Origin: Candidatus Nanohaloarchaea archaeon
GTDB taxonomy: Archaea; Nanohalarchaeota; Nanosalinia; Nanosalinales; Nanosalinaceae
Direction: 5' to 3'
DNA: 64,000 bases
NCBI GenBank assembly: GCA_014297435.1
Contig: JACOQA010000001.1
Coordinates: 215,796 to 279,795, forward strand
Below are positions 49,465 to 57,357 of the stretch, in pieces (the stretch's first letter is position 1; each line of letters begins with the position of its first letter). The position numbers and the translations under genes were made by a program. The notes under the pieces were generated by a model. It did no database searches, was not told where the DNA came from, and was given only the letters and a program-made list of their open reading frames with translations.

Positions 49465-50307
49465 TTAGTAGAGGTTTGCCCTTCCCGTATCATGGTCGGA
49501 CAAGGCCTCGACACGGACCTCTATACCGTCTTCAGTCTCTCTATAGTTTTTGTTGATGACGATAGATACGTCGTCATCGGTTCCTGAAACCCGGAACTTG
49601 TAGTGGTTACCGCAATCCCTCATAGGGGTTCTCGGTATACCGGGTTGAGACTCATTGTTGGGATTAAAATCTTCCTCGTACTCGACCAAGAACTCAGCTA
49701 TCTCGTCAAGTTCTTGAAGGAGGCTTCCTGCAGCGGTCGCATCGTTGAATACGTTGTTTCCTTCAACCCTGTCGAACCCGACAAATGTAACATCTCCTTC
49801 AGGCACGGTGTAGCTTCCTTCTTCTACCATGTCAGAGTAGATGTCGGTTGGTCTCTCAAGCCCTATGTCCATAGTCTCTCTTTTTTCGTTTGGTTCTTTG
49901 CCGAATTCTGATTCTAGGGTTTCGGCTATTGCGGCGTGGTGTCCGGCAGCCATCAGGTCTCTGTCTGAGGTTGAGACTCTCCCATAGGGATCGACGATGC
50001 TTAGGTTGCCATCTGTTCCTATCGCTCCTATTATGTATGTTGATTTTCCTTCGACGCCGTCATAAACATCTATTGTTCCGTTGTCGAGATCAAGTCCAAC
50101 TCTCTGAACTCTTTCTGCTTCTGGAGCTTCGAACTCTTCGTTGACGATGTCCCAGGATTCTCTATTTGCTTGCCCTGGTTCGAGTTCTTGAAGTCCTTCT
50201 TCGAGGTCTTCAGCTGTAGCTACTTCTACCGGCGGTATCTCAACTTCCGGGTTCAGAAGTACAGCTTCCTCGTCTTCGTCCGGGCTATCTACTGCAGTCC
50301 ATCCCAT
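49465..50307 (-). CDS. Hypothetical acidic protein
   Basis: The protein has 280 residues. Part of the middle reads as a beta-propeller- or sandwich-like repeat (VGLDLDNGTIDVYDGVEGKSTYIIGAIG is too long to quote as one motif; the core is DNGTIDVYDGVEG). The C-terminal end has VSGTDDDVSIVINKNYRETEDGIEV only in short, beta-like pieces. There is one cysteine, in DCGNHYKF. No membrane segments, no family. The start is an ATG at 50307. Confidence 0.6.
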   Translation of the reverse strand: MGWTAVDSPDEDEEAVLLNPEVEIPPVEVATAEDLEEGLQELEPGQANRESWDIVNEEFEAPEAERVQRVGLDLDNGTIDVYDGVEGKSTYIIGAIGTDGNLSIVDPYGRVSTSDRDLMAAGHHAAIAETLESEFGKEPNEKRETMDIGLERPTDIYSDMVEEGSYTVPEGDVTFVGFDRVEGNNVFNDATAAGSLLQELDEIAEFLVEYEEDFNPNNESQPGIPRTPMRDCGNHYKFRVSGTDDDVSIVINKNYRETEDGIEVRVEALSDHDTGRANLY

Positions 50308-50386
50308 ATGTTGTTATTAGATGGTAGTATTTTTATTGTTTTTGTTTTGATGTTCGGTTATCACAAAAATCTTGGGAAACATATAA

Positions 50387-50818
50387 TTGAAAGTGAGCGA
50401 TTACCAGATCCACTTCCTGAAATCAGAAAACTACATCCAAACCGTAGAAGTAGATCAGGAAAAGTTCGAACAACTAGGACTAGAAGGAAAAATGGGGGAG
50501 GAAGAAAGCTACTTTAACTTCAGATCCGGGTTCGATCCATTGGAACACCCTGATCTCGGGATTGATGGCTACAGCATTCTTGAAGCAGCTTACGAGGAAA
50601 ATCCACGTCTGCTTACTTCCGCAATAACTGACGAAAAACTAGAAGATATTTACGATAATATTGATGACAAAGTTGAGGACTTGAACCCTAAAGACATTTT
50701 TGAGGTAGCAGAGACATTTGACACGGTCGTAGCCTCAAACATCGAAAAATCGGAGCTAGGAGAGCTAGATAGAGGAGATTTCCTCGAAAGAGTTCACGTA
50801 GTTTACGAAAGAAGCTAG
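50387..50818 (+). CDS. Hypothetical acidic protein (start uncertain)
   Basis: The protein has 143 residues if it begins at the TTG at 50387; a GTG at 50393 is also possible, and the ATG at 50492 would remove 35 residues. The sequence is acidic and helical (LEDIYDNIDDKVEDLNPKD). No family is recognised. Its stop shares CTAG with the stop of the convergent MscS-like gene. An ATATAAT near 50381-50388 overlaps the TTG, which makes the TTG doubtful as start. Confidence 0.55.
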   Translation: MKVSDYQIHFLKSENYIQTVEVDQEKFEQLGLEGKMGEEESYFNFRSGFDPLEHPDLGIDGYSILEAAYEENPRLLTSAITDEKLEDIYDNIDDKVEDLNPKDIFEVAETFDTVVASNIEKSELGELDRGDFLERVHVVYERS

Positions 50819-51351
50819 TTTTTCAGCGTCCAGCGCTGCTCTACCTCACTGTTACCTACAACAAGCAAACCGTTCTCGGTTTCAATCCTCGACTTCCTCA
50901 GACCAACATCTCGGATAACCCCTTCGCCATCCTTCAAACTGACTCTATCTCCCTGACTGAAATCCCCGTCTTTGATAAGGTAGTAGCCGGCTACTGCATC
51001 TGCAACCATATCTTTTACAGCGAAAGCTACTCCTAGAGCTATGAAACCTGTTGCAGTTCCAAGACTAGCTGCAATCTCACCCATACCCAGGATTTTGAAC
51101 AAGGTTAGTGCGGCACCAAACCAGAGAAAGGTCGATAAAATAACAGATCCGAACTCTGCGATAGGTCTCTGATCTTCAGGCAATGTTTTCCTCAAACTTC
51201 TTCGAACTAGACCAGAAATCAGTTTTATTCCAATGTAGGCGGTTAATAGGAATAAAATGCCGGAGATTACAGATGGCATTGATCCAGTAATTCCAGCGAA
51301 AAGACGGTTGAGGACTTCCTCGAAAGTTTTTGATGCCCCTGATAACAGCAT
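50815..51351 (-). CDS. MscS-like small channel protein
   Basis: The protein has 178 residues. Three hydrophobic helices are followed by the pore-type segment ASLGTATGFIALGVAFAVKDM (about 96-116) and the beta-domain (GDRVSLKDGEGVIRDVGLRKSR). It ends just after the beta domain (VVGNSEVEQRW), so the C-terminal alpha/beta cage of MscS is missing. Such short forms can still form channels. It is smaller than the copy at 6345-7103. Confidence 0.83.
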   Translation of the reverse strand: MLLSGASKTFEEVLNRLFAGITGSMPSVISGILFLLTAYIGIKLISGLVRRSLRKTLPEDQRPIAEFGSVILSTFLWFGAALTLFKILGMGEIAASLGTATGFIALGVAFAVKDMVADAVAGYYLIKDGDFSQGDRVSLKDGEGVIRDVGLRKSRIETENGLLVVGNSEVEQRWTLKN

Positions 51352-51480
51352 AATAACAATTTATGTCCCAGTTGAATAAAAGTAGGTCTGTTCTTCAGAC
51401 TCATAGCTTAGCATCAGCTAGATATTTCAAACAGATGGATTTACTCCAGTAAAAATCTTAGAATTGAGCCAGTAGAAATG

Positions 51481-52494
51481 CTAGGTAAACTCCTTTATCG
51501 TGGCTTTTTCCTTTCTTAAGTTTCCTTGGATGCTTTCCGCCACAGCCTTAGCCAGGTTTACAGGGACTGCATTTCCAATCATCTTGTATCCGTCTCTGAC
51601 TTTGTCATATTTCAGGTTGAAATCGTCAGGGAATGTCTGGAGTTTGGCAGCTTCACGGATACTGTACCTGCGGTACTTGTCCTCATGACCTTCTTTGAAC
51701 TTCCAGTTATCCTTCTCTATCTTGGTCATCTTTGGTGCTTTAGGATGTATTTTTTGATGCCTTGCGTTCGCTTGAACCGTGTAAGCGGGTTCATCCCAGG
51801 ATCTTACCCTGTTTCTGGACATGTATCTCGAGGAGTAACCTCCAACATAGTGTTCGTGGTTAGGAAGCTCTAAATCTTCCAAGTCGTGAGGTTCCCCTTC
51901 AGTAGGTTTGGATTCTGGCATGCCTCTTAAGACTTCCTGACCCATTTTCTCATCACTGCCTTCAGGGAACTCATAATCAAAATCAATATCCTCCCGAATT
52001 CCCACAATTATTACTCTCTTCCTTTCTTGGGGAACGCCATAGTAAGAAGCGTTCATCTTTTTGTACTTAACATCGTAGCCAATCTCCTTAAATTTCTCAA
52101 TAATCTCTTTGAATTCTTCTATATTACTTTTAGATATAATGCCAGGCACGTTTTCGGCTACAAAGAATTTTGGCTTCTTGTGTTCGATAATCTCTATATA
52201 ATTGTAGAAAACAGCGCCTCTTTCATCTTCACTTCCTCTAAGGTGGTTACCTGCTAAAGACCAGCTTTGACAAGGCGGTCCTCCTATTATACCGTCGCAG
52301 TCAGGCAGAGAATCGTAATCCAGTTCTCTTATGTCTTCTACCTCTAACTCTGTTTCATGATTCTCGTCATAAGTCTCTTTCAAGAATTCGGCATAATCTG
52401 TGGCAAATACTATGTCGTACCCTGCTTTCTTGAATCCTAGGTCAAGACCGCCACATCCTGAAAACAGAGATATAATTTTGTCTCCTTCCTCCAT
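51481..52494 (-). CDS. DNA cytosine-5 methyltransferase
   Basis: The protein has 337 residues. Motif I is SLFSGCGGLDLGF (residues 9-21), motif IV GGPPCQSWS holds the catalytic Cys, motif VI is AENVPG, motif VIII is QERKRVIIVG, and motif X is GNAVPVNLAKAV. The target-recognition region lies around 225-270. It is the modification partner of the restriction gene directly upstream (52499-53380; 4 nt gap), probably protecting GGCC-type sites, judging from the partner's family. Confidence 0.95.
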   Translation of the reverse strand: MEEGDKIISLFSGCGGLDLGFKKAGYDIVFATDYAEFLKETYDENHETELEVEDIRELDYDSLPDCDGIIGGPPCQSWSLAGNHLRGSEDERGAVFYNYIEIIEHKKPKFFVAENVPGIISKSNIEEFKEIIEKFKEIGYDVKYKKMNASYYGVPQERKRVIIVGIREDIDFDYEFPEGSDEKMGQEVLRGMPESKPTEGEPHDLEDLELPNHEHYVGGYSSRYMSRNRVRSWDEPAYTVQANARHQKIHPKAPKMTKIEKDNWKFKEGHEDKYRRYSIREAAKLQTFPDDFNLKYDKVRDGYKMIGNAVPVNLAKAVAESIQGNLRKEKATIKEFT

Positions 52495-52498
52495 GATC

Positions 52499-53380
52499 CT
52501 ACACTATCACTTCAAACATTAAAGCATTTATTCTGTTGGCAGGATTCTCTGGATCTGGTATATCTATCTCCTCGACTCTGACGTCTTCACTCTCTCTAAC
52601 CTTTTGTTTCTTATCTTCAGGCAGTTTATCAAACTTTGAAATCCGCATAACTACGAAAAGTGGCTGTCCATTTTCGATCTTAGCTTTATAATCGTCTATG
52701 TGCTGTGAGAAATAATTTGCGGGATGTGACATTATCCACATTCCTCTGATCCGGAGTTTGGTTCTTCCTAAGGGATCTGTTTCATGAACCTTTCCGATTT
52801 CATTCGTGTCAGAACTTAAGTTACCGTAGTTAAGTTCTCCGACCGCTTCCGTAATTTTTTCCGAGAGGTTTTCCGATAATTTTCTGTAAATACTGTCTGG
52901 AGCAGACCAACAATCGCCATAGACCATCCACATGAAGTCTAGGTCGCTTTCTCCTCTAGGAACTCTACCTAATGTGTAGACTAAATCTTTTTCCTCCCAG
53001 CCCCCGATATCATTTTCACAGTTTCTACAGGCTTCAGTTATTCTTTCATAAGAGCTGCTAAGTTTTTGGTGAGGGTGAGAGCTATTAAGCTGTATTGAAC
53101 CAGCTTTTGAAGTTGTCTTCTTTACTTCAAATGCCTCTCCTCCTTCGATCATAAAGTCGGGAGGGTGGTTCTTGTTTCCTAACCACGAAAAATGCTTGGA
53201 GTATTCCTTTTCTTTTTCATCCTTGGTTTCTTTGTCAAATGAACCGCAAAATAGATCCATGTTGAAGTATTCAAGTCGGTCTCCTACCCTGTTTATCCTG
53301 TTAGTGCTGGAGTAAATTTCCGACATACTCCGGTTTTCCATTTCTGAATAGTTAATTATAGCATCAAGGATATCTACCAT
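52499..53380 (-). CDS. NgoPII-like type II restriction endonuclease
   Basis: The protein has 293 residues. RINRVGDRLEYFNMDLF, then GNKNHPPDFMIEGGEAFEVKKTTSK, match the NgoPII family; the last piece is a PD-(D/E)xK site with Asp in PPDF and Glu-Val-Lys-Lys. NgoPII-type enzymes cut GGCC, so GGCC is the predicted target; the exact site is an inference. The gene is AT-rich and Lys-rich, less acidic than neighbours, consistent with horizontal transfer with its methyltransferase, 4 nt downstream. Confidence 0.82.
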   Translation of the reverse strand: MVDILDAIINYSEMENRSMSEIYSSTNRINRVGDRLEYFNMDLFCGSFDKETKDEKEKEYSKHFSWLGNKNHPPDFMIEGGEAFEVKKTTSKAGSIQLNSSHPHQKLSSSYERITEACRNCENDIGGWEEKDLVYTLGRVPRGESDLDFMWMVYGDCWSAPDSIYRKLSENLSEKITEAVGELNYGNLSSDTNEIGKVHETDPLGRTKLRIRGMWIMSHPANYFSQHIDDYKAKIENGQPLFVVMRISKFDKLPEDKKQKVRESEDVRVEEIDIPDPENPANRINALMFEVIV

Positions 53381-53652
53381 AAAGGTATGTTTTAGGACTG
53401 CTAATAAGAAAGTTAAGAGTCAATTAGACAGTTTAAACCGACACCTGCTCAAATGACCAGACCTACTAAAAATTAAGTGAAGCACCAGATTAATTTATTG
53501 ATTACAAGTAACATATTGTGGGCTCAGGAAGGTCTGGTCGGGATCGTGGAGGCTTCGAAGCTTGAGAACAATATTAGTGAGCTGTTATTGGAGAAGATTT
53601 CTCTCTAAAACAAACCATGTTGTTTTTATCATTTGCACATAGCAAATTACAC
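53381..53652. other. Gap before the nuclease gene
   Basis: The gap holds A/T-rich sequence and a weak open frame (GTG 53477 to TAA 53606, 43 codons) whose second half is acidic (VEASKLENNISELLLEKIS). I do not call it a gene. No repeat or RNA was seen. Confidence 0.25.
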
Positions 53653-54837
53653 ATGGGGGTCTTGGGTCCACTTAAACGCAACGCCGAAGAGCTGGAAGAG
53701 CTGAAAGAAACTTATTCCGGTATGATCGGCATGACTAAAGAGAACTTGGAAAGGTACGCAGGTGCTATTCTCAACGACCGACACGACCTTATGGATGAAG
53801 AGGATCCTTTCTTCTTCCTGGTATGGAGAGACGATGACGTCATGGATATCAGCTCCATAGAAGAGCTGGAAAAGGAGATAGAAAACCTAGAGATGCTTAA
53901 AGAGGACGTCTCACTGAGCGCTTTGAGCGGGAAGTACGCCGAAATATTTGCGAAAAAGAAAGACGTTGAACCTGATTACGAAAACCCATTAGAAAGCTAC
54001 GGGGAACTAGATGAGGTTGAAAACCAGCTGGAAAATCTTCATGAATCTATAGACAGTAAGATAGTTGAACAGTTCGATCTTGATCAGGACAGAGCCGAAC
54101 AGGAATACGATATGGTTGATTACAAAGTCCTGGAGATATTCTACACCTTTTCCGACCACATTACCGCACTTCCTATACCTGAAGCAATAACCGAAGCAAA
54201 ACAGAACATCAAACATGAAAAAGAAAATCTTCTTGCAAAGGCTGTGGATGAACACAGAGAACATAAAGAAAGCATAGAGCACAAATATGAACGAACCGAG
54301 ATCCCTCTGGAACCTGTTGACTGGGAGCAGGTCGTTGAAGAAGAAAAAATCAAAGACTTCATGGATATCTCAGACATGCCTACCGTGACCTACGGCGACA
54401 CCCTTCACTTGATGATGGAGCAGAAAGCCGAAGACATCGAAGGCGTCGAACCGGAGTACCCGCTTCACTTCCTTAACAAGGGAAGGAGCAAAGATGTGGA
54501 CAGGGAAACTAGAATCGATAACACCTTGCGACCTGACGCGGTGGACGACCTATTTGTCTACGAGTTCAAGCACTTACCTAAAAAGCAGAAAGAGTTCCTC
54601 GAGCAGAACGGGGAAGTCGAGATGAACGGCAAACACAAGGAAAATGTAGAACAGGTAAACATGTACTTGAACGAACTAGATCTGCCGGCAGGAATGCTCG
54701 TCTACATCTCATCCGATATGGAAATAAAAGAGTACGTGGTGGAAAGATTCGACGAAAGAGACGGGGAAAACGGTTACAGTGAATTCATACACGAGCGAGA
54801 GGATTACAACTTCGAAACCATCGGTTCAAAACTTTAA
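53653..54837 (+). CDS. Coiled-coil RecB/Cas4-type PD-(D/E)xK nuclease
   Basis: The protein has 394 residues from the ATG at 53653; an ATG 12 codons earlier is less likely. Residues ~1-235 are acidic, helical and coiled-coil-like (ESIDSKIVEQFD, KHEKENLLAKAV). Residues ~245-340 hold the nuclease site: GDTLH (His252), RPDAVDD (Asp295), YEFKHL (Glu304 and Lys306) and VEQVNMY (Gln334 and Tyr338). Thus all four RecB-family motifs, including QxxxY, are present. It is upstream of the HExxH gene and next to the type II restriction pair. It is likely a defence nuclease; no CRISPR array is nearby. Confidence 0.68.
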   Translation: MGVLGPLKRNAEELEELKETYSGMIGMTKENLERYAGAILNDRHDLMDEEDPFFFLVWRDDDVMDISSIEELEKEIENLEMLKEDVSLSALSGKYAEIFAKKKDVEPDYENPLESYGELDEVENQLENLHESIDSKIVEQFDLDQDRAEQEYDMVDYKVLEIFYTFSDHITALPIPEAITEAKQNIKHEKENLLAKAVDEHREHKESIEHKYERTEIPLEPVDWEQVVEEEKIKDFMDISDMPTVTYGDTLHLMMEQKAEDIEGVEPEYPLHFLNKGRSKDVDRETRIDNTLRPDAVDDLFVYEFKHLPKKQKEFLEQNGEVEMNGKHKENVEQVNMYLNELDLPAGMLVYISSDMEIKEYVVERFDERDGENGYSEFIHEREDYNFETIGSKL

Positions 54838-54871
54838 AAACCAATAATTACACGAATAAGAGGAGAAGAGC

Positions 54872-55987
54872 ATGAAACAATTTTTAGAAGACTTTAAAAA
54901 CCAGGTAAGACAAGAGGCAGAGGATTACCTCACTCAAGAAGGCTTGATCCCTTTAATGATGCCTGAGATAGAGGTTGAGGTAAATCCGGAAACCCGAGAG
55001 ATGGTGTATGAACCGGACGAAAATATTTACAAGGAGGCTTCCGAGAAAGTTCAGGAAATGACTGCTGAGGAAATTCTGGATGAAGCGGAAGAAACTGAGT
55101 TTGAGAACTCAGAACCAGTTTCACAAGATGATAATATATCTACGAAAGGTCATTTCTCCCCGGGAACTGGTGAAGCAGATGCCGAAATAACTGTCAACCT
55201 TACACCTTTCGACCTCTTACCATACAGAACCAGTTCAGCAGGAACTTATAGTGGCTGGGCGAACGATAACCTGGAACAGGAACCTGAAAGTATAGTTAAT
55301 CAGTTGGAAGGCTCAGTCGATCTTTGCCCGGCAAGTAGTGCTGCAGAAACGATTTTCTTCACGTTACAGCAAGAAGCGGAACTCAAACAAAACAAGCCTT
55401 CAGAAATTCCAGACCCAGTCAAAAAGATCTACAAACAAGTGGTTGAGAATCAAAAGGAGGAGGCAGTTGCTACAGGAGTTCATGAAGCCGCCCATGCCAA
55501 GTTTAACGAAGATTATGACTTTAAGTTTCCAGATCTTTCGGATAAAGAGATAGAGCGGATAATGGAGTGTATCCAAAATCAGAGAGAAGGATATGGGTTA
55601 GTCGATGATGAGCTAAATAGTCAGTGGATAGATGCTATAGAGAAAGTTGCAGGTGAGGACGAAGCACGGCAGTATAGAGAGTTCATCCGGTTAAGTGGAG
55701 TTGATGAGGTCTACGCCAGACTGGTCGAGCAGAGCTACAGAAAAAGCGATATCACAGACTTGGATAGAGATGATCTGTATGAGGAAGGAAGTTCCTGGGG
55801 TGAGGCTGGCTATGAATCATTCAATCCTTTCACTATTGAGGAGGGTGATCCTGCCCGGGTCTCAGGAGTCAAAGTAGAAAGACTTAGAGACTATGTGGTG
55901 GAAAATGGTCTTGACTCTGTCCTGAAAATGTCTTCAAGGCAGTTATTGGATCAGTTTTATGATGAAGAATCTGAGTCCGACGTTTAA
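54872..55987 (+). CDS. Putative zinc metallopeptidase (HExxH)
   Basis: This 371-residue acidic protein has no membrane segment. GVHEAAHAKFNED (His204, Glu205, His208) is a gluzincin-type HExxH motif. The sequence further on (ERIMECIQNQREG, then EVYARLVEQSY) is helical and offers Glu residues as a third metal ligand. The N-terminal ~190 residues are acidic and beta/helix mixed, with the region PGTGEADAEITVNLTPF. A strong ribosome site (GAGGAG, 54857-54868) precedes the ATG. It follows the nuclease gene by 34 nt and probably shares its transcript. Family unrecognised. Confidence 0.65.
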   Translation: MKQFLEDFKNQVRQEAEDYLTQEGLIPLMMPEIEVEVNPETREMVYEPDENIYKEASEKVQEMTAEEILDEAEETEFENSEPVSQDDNISTKGHFSPGTGEADAEITVNLTPFDLLPYRTSSAGTYSGWANDNLEQEPESIVNQLEGSVDLCPASSAAETIFFTLQQEAELKQNKPSEIPDPVKKIYKQVVENQKEEAVATGVHEAAHAKFNEDYDFKFPDLSDKEIERIMECIQNQREGYGLVDDELNSQWIDAIEKVAGEDEARQYREFIRLSGVDEVYARLVEQSYRKSDITDLDRDDLYEEGSSWGEAGYESFNPFTIEEGDPARVSGVKVERLRDYVVENGLDSVLKMSSRQLLDQFYDEESESDV

Positions 55988-56041
55988 TCACTAGGGATAT
56001 AATTATAATGGTGGGAAAAACGAGGGGGTGGAGAGGTCTTT

Positions 56042-56362
56042 TTAGACCTCTTTAGCTTTCTCTAATGTCTCCTCCAGATCAACGTTCTTCCTTAAACAGA
56101 ACGCCTCAAAGTTTTCCGGTTCGTAAACCAGTTCAAGGGCGTCGGCTTGGAAATAACCGTCCACGTCAGGATCTGTATCGATGATTCGAACACTCATGTA
56201 ATCTTCAGTGGTTTCATCTCTGCCGTAAGGACCATACTTGATGTCCAGCTCCTCAATCCTTCTGAAGGTCTCATCTACGTCGAAGCATAGCTCGTCCTCG
56301 ATTGTTTCGACGTACTCCTGGTTGTTTTCGACCAGTAATTGCTGCATGGAACTCACCTCCAA
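56042..56362 (-). CDS. Hypothetical acidic protein
   Basis: This 106-residue acidic protein has a helical N-terminus (LLVENNQEYVETIEDELCFD) and a mixed C-terminus (LELVYEPENFEAFCLRKNVDLEET). No membrane segment. An AGGTGAG site lies close upstream of the ATG. No family is recognised. It is convergent with the HExxH gene, 54 nt apart, and is downstream of the type I restriction operon on the same strand. Confidence 0.6.
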   Translation of the reverse strand: MEVSSMQQLLVENNQEYVETIEDELCFDVDETFRRIEELDIKYGPYGRDETTEDYMSVRIIDTDPDVDGYFQADALELVYEPENFEAFCLRKNVDLEETLEKAKEV

Positions 56363-56640
56363 GACTATAAACAGGTCTCAAGACGAACGGAGGTTTTACG
56401 TAAAAACTGTGAGGGTTAGTTGAACTTGGAATGCATAGAAAAACGTCCACCTCCTAGAAATTGCTGAATCCGGTTAAAACATGTTCTGGGCGGCGGAAAA
56501 ACGTCCACCTTTAGTTCTCAGCTGGAAGTGGTCGTACATAGGTGTAAATGCGAGTTTAGTGTTTATAAAATCGGTTTTTCGCAGAAAAATTCTACACGAG
56601 GACGGGCAGATTGTAAGCTATACGAAAATTTGCTTGAGGC
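56363..56640. repeat. Gap with 15-bp direct repeat
   Basis: GAAAAACGTCCACCT occurs at 56438-56452 and again at 56496-56510, 58 nt apart. I see no other gene in this 278-nt gap. The copies could be binding sites or remnants of a duplication. There are only two, without regular spacing, so this is not a CRISPR. Confidence 0.5.
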
Positions 56641-57357
56641 TTACGATGAAAAGGCATCTAATTTTTCCTTACTGAAGACAAGTTTAGAACTGTTTTCTGA
56701 AAGCCATCTATTTGATTTCTTGTAGTTCGGATATATTTCTCTCACACGGGACCAGAATTTTTCGTTATGATTCTGCTCCTCCAGATGAACTAGTTCATGC
56801 ACTACCACGTATTCTAGGACATGTTCTGGACCTAGAATTAGCCGCCAATTAAAATTGAGGTTTCCTCGGCTTGAACAGCTTCCCCATCTAGTCTCTTGAT
56901 CTCTTATAAATACTCTATCGTATTCCTCAGATACTTGATCCGAATATTTCTCAACTCTTTCCTCAACTATTCTTCGGCACTCCTCCCGCAACAACTTTTC
57001 TAACTGATCCTCTAGAGAGGTTCTATTCACCAAATGTTCGGCGAGATAAACTTTGTCCGAAACTTTGTTCGACCGTCTTTTCTCTATCGTTATCTCTTTT
57101 TTATCACCTAATAACGAGATTTTTCCACCTTCCTCCAAGTTTCTGTCCGGGATCTTTCGCTTAAACCTTAGGAACTCTTTTCTCTTCTTCAAAACCCAAT
57201 CCTTTTTCTTTACAAGAAGGTCTTCAGAGTTCTCTTCAGCTTCTTCAGGGAGAACAACGGTAAAGTTTCCTAGTTTATGGTCAATTCTAGGTCTTGAAGC
57301 CTCTTCACTTACTCGAACCTCATAGGGAACTTTCATTCCTTCAATTTTGGTTTCCAT
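56641..57357 (-). CDS. YgjP-like metallopeptidase in a restriction operon
   Basis: The protein has 238 residues from the ATG at 57357, which lies 17 nt inside hsdR. Signature WGSCSSRGNLNFNWRLILGP, then YVVVHELVHLEEQNHNEKFW (HELVH plus the third His), as in the paralogue at 45284-46000. YgjP/DUF45 genes often follow hsdR in type I restriction operons. Here translation is probably coupled to hsdR. The role may be to process or regulate the restriction complex. Substrate unknown. Confidence 0.9.
   Translation of the reverse strand: METKIEGMKVPYEVRVSEEASRPRIDHKLGNFTVVLPEEAEENSEDLLVKKKDWVLKKRKEFLRFKRKIPDRNLEEGGKISLLGDKKEITIEKRRSNKVSDKVYLAEHLVNRTSLEDQLEKLLREECRRIVEERVEKYSDQVSEEYDRVFIRDQETRWGSCSSRGNLNFNWRLILGPEHVLEYVVVHELVHLEEQNHNEKFWSRVREIYPNYKKSNRWLSENSSKLVFSKEKLDAFSS

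Noticed and set aside
53477-53608. 43-codon open frame before the nuclease gene
   Set aside because: Only a GTG start, no ribosome site, and just part of it looks coding.
53653-54837. Cas4 of a CRISPR system
   Set aside because: RecB-type motifs are present, but there are no Cas4 cluster cysteines, no cas genes and no repeat array.
56438-56510. CRISPR-like repeat pair
   Set aside because: Only two copies with one 43-nt spacer, no cas genes nearby, and no further repeats.
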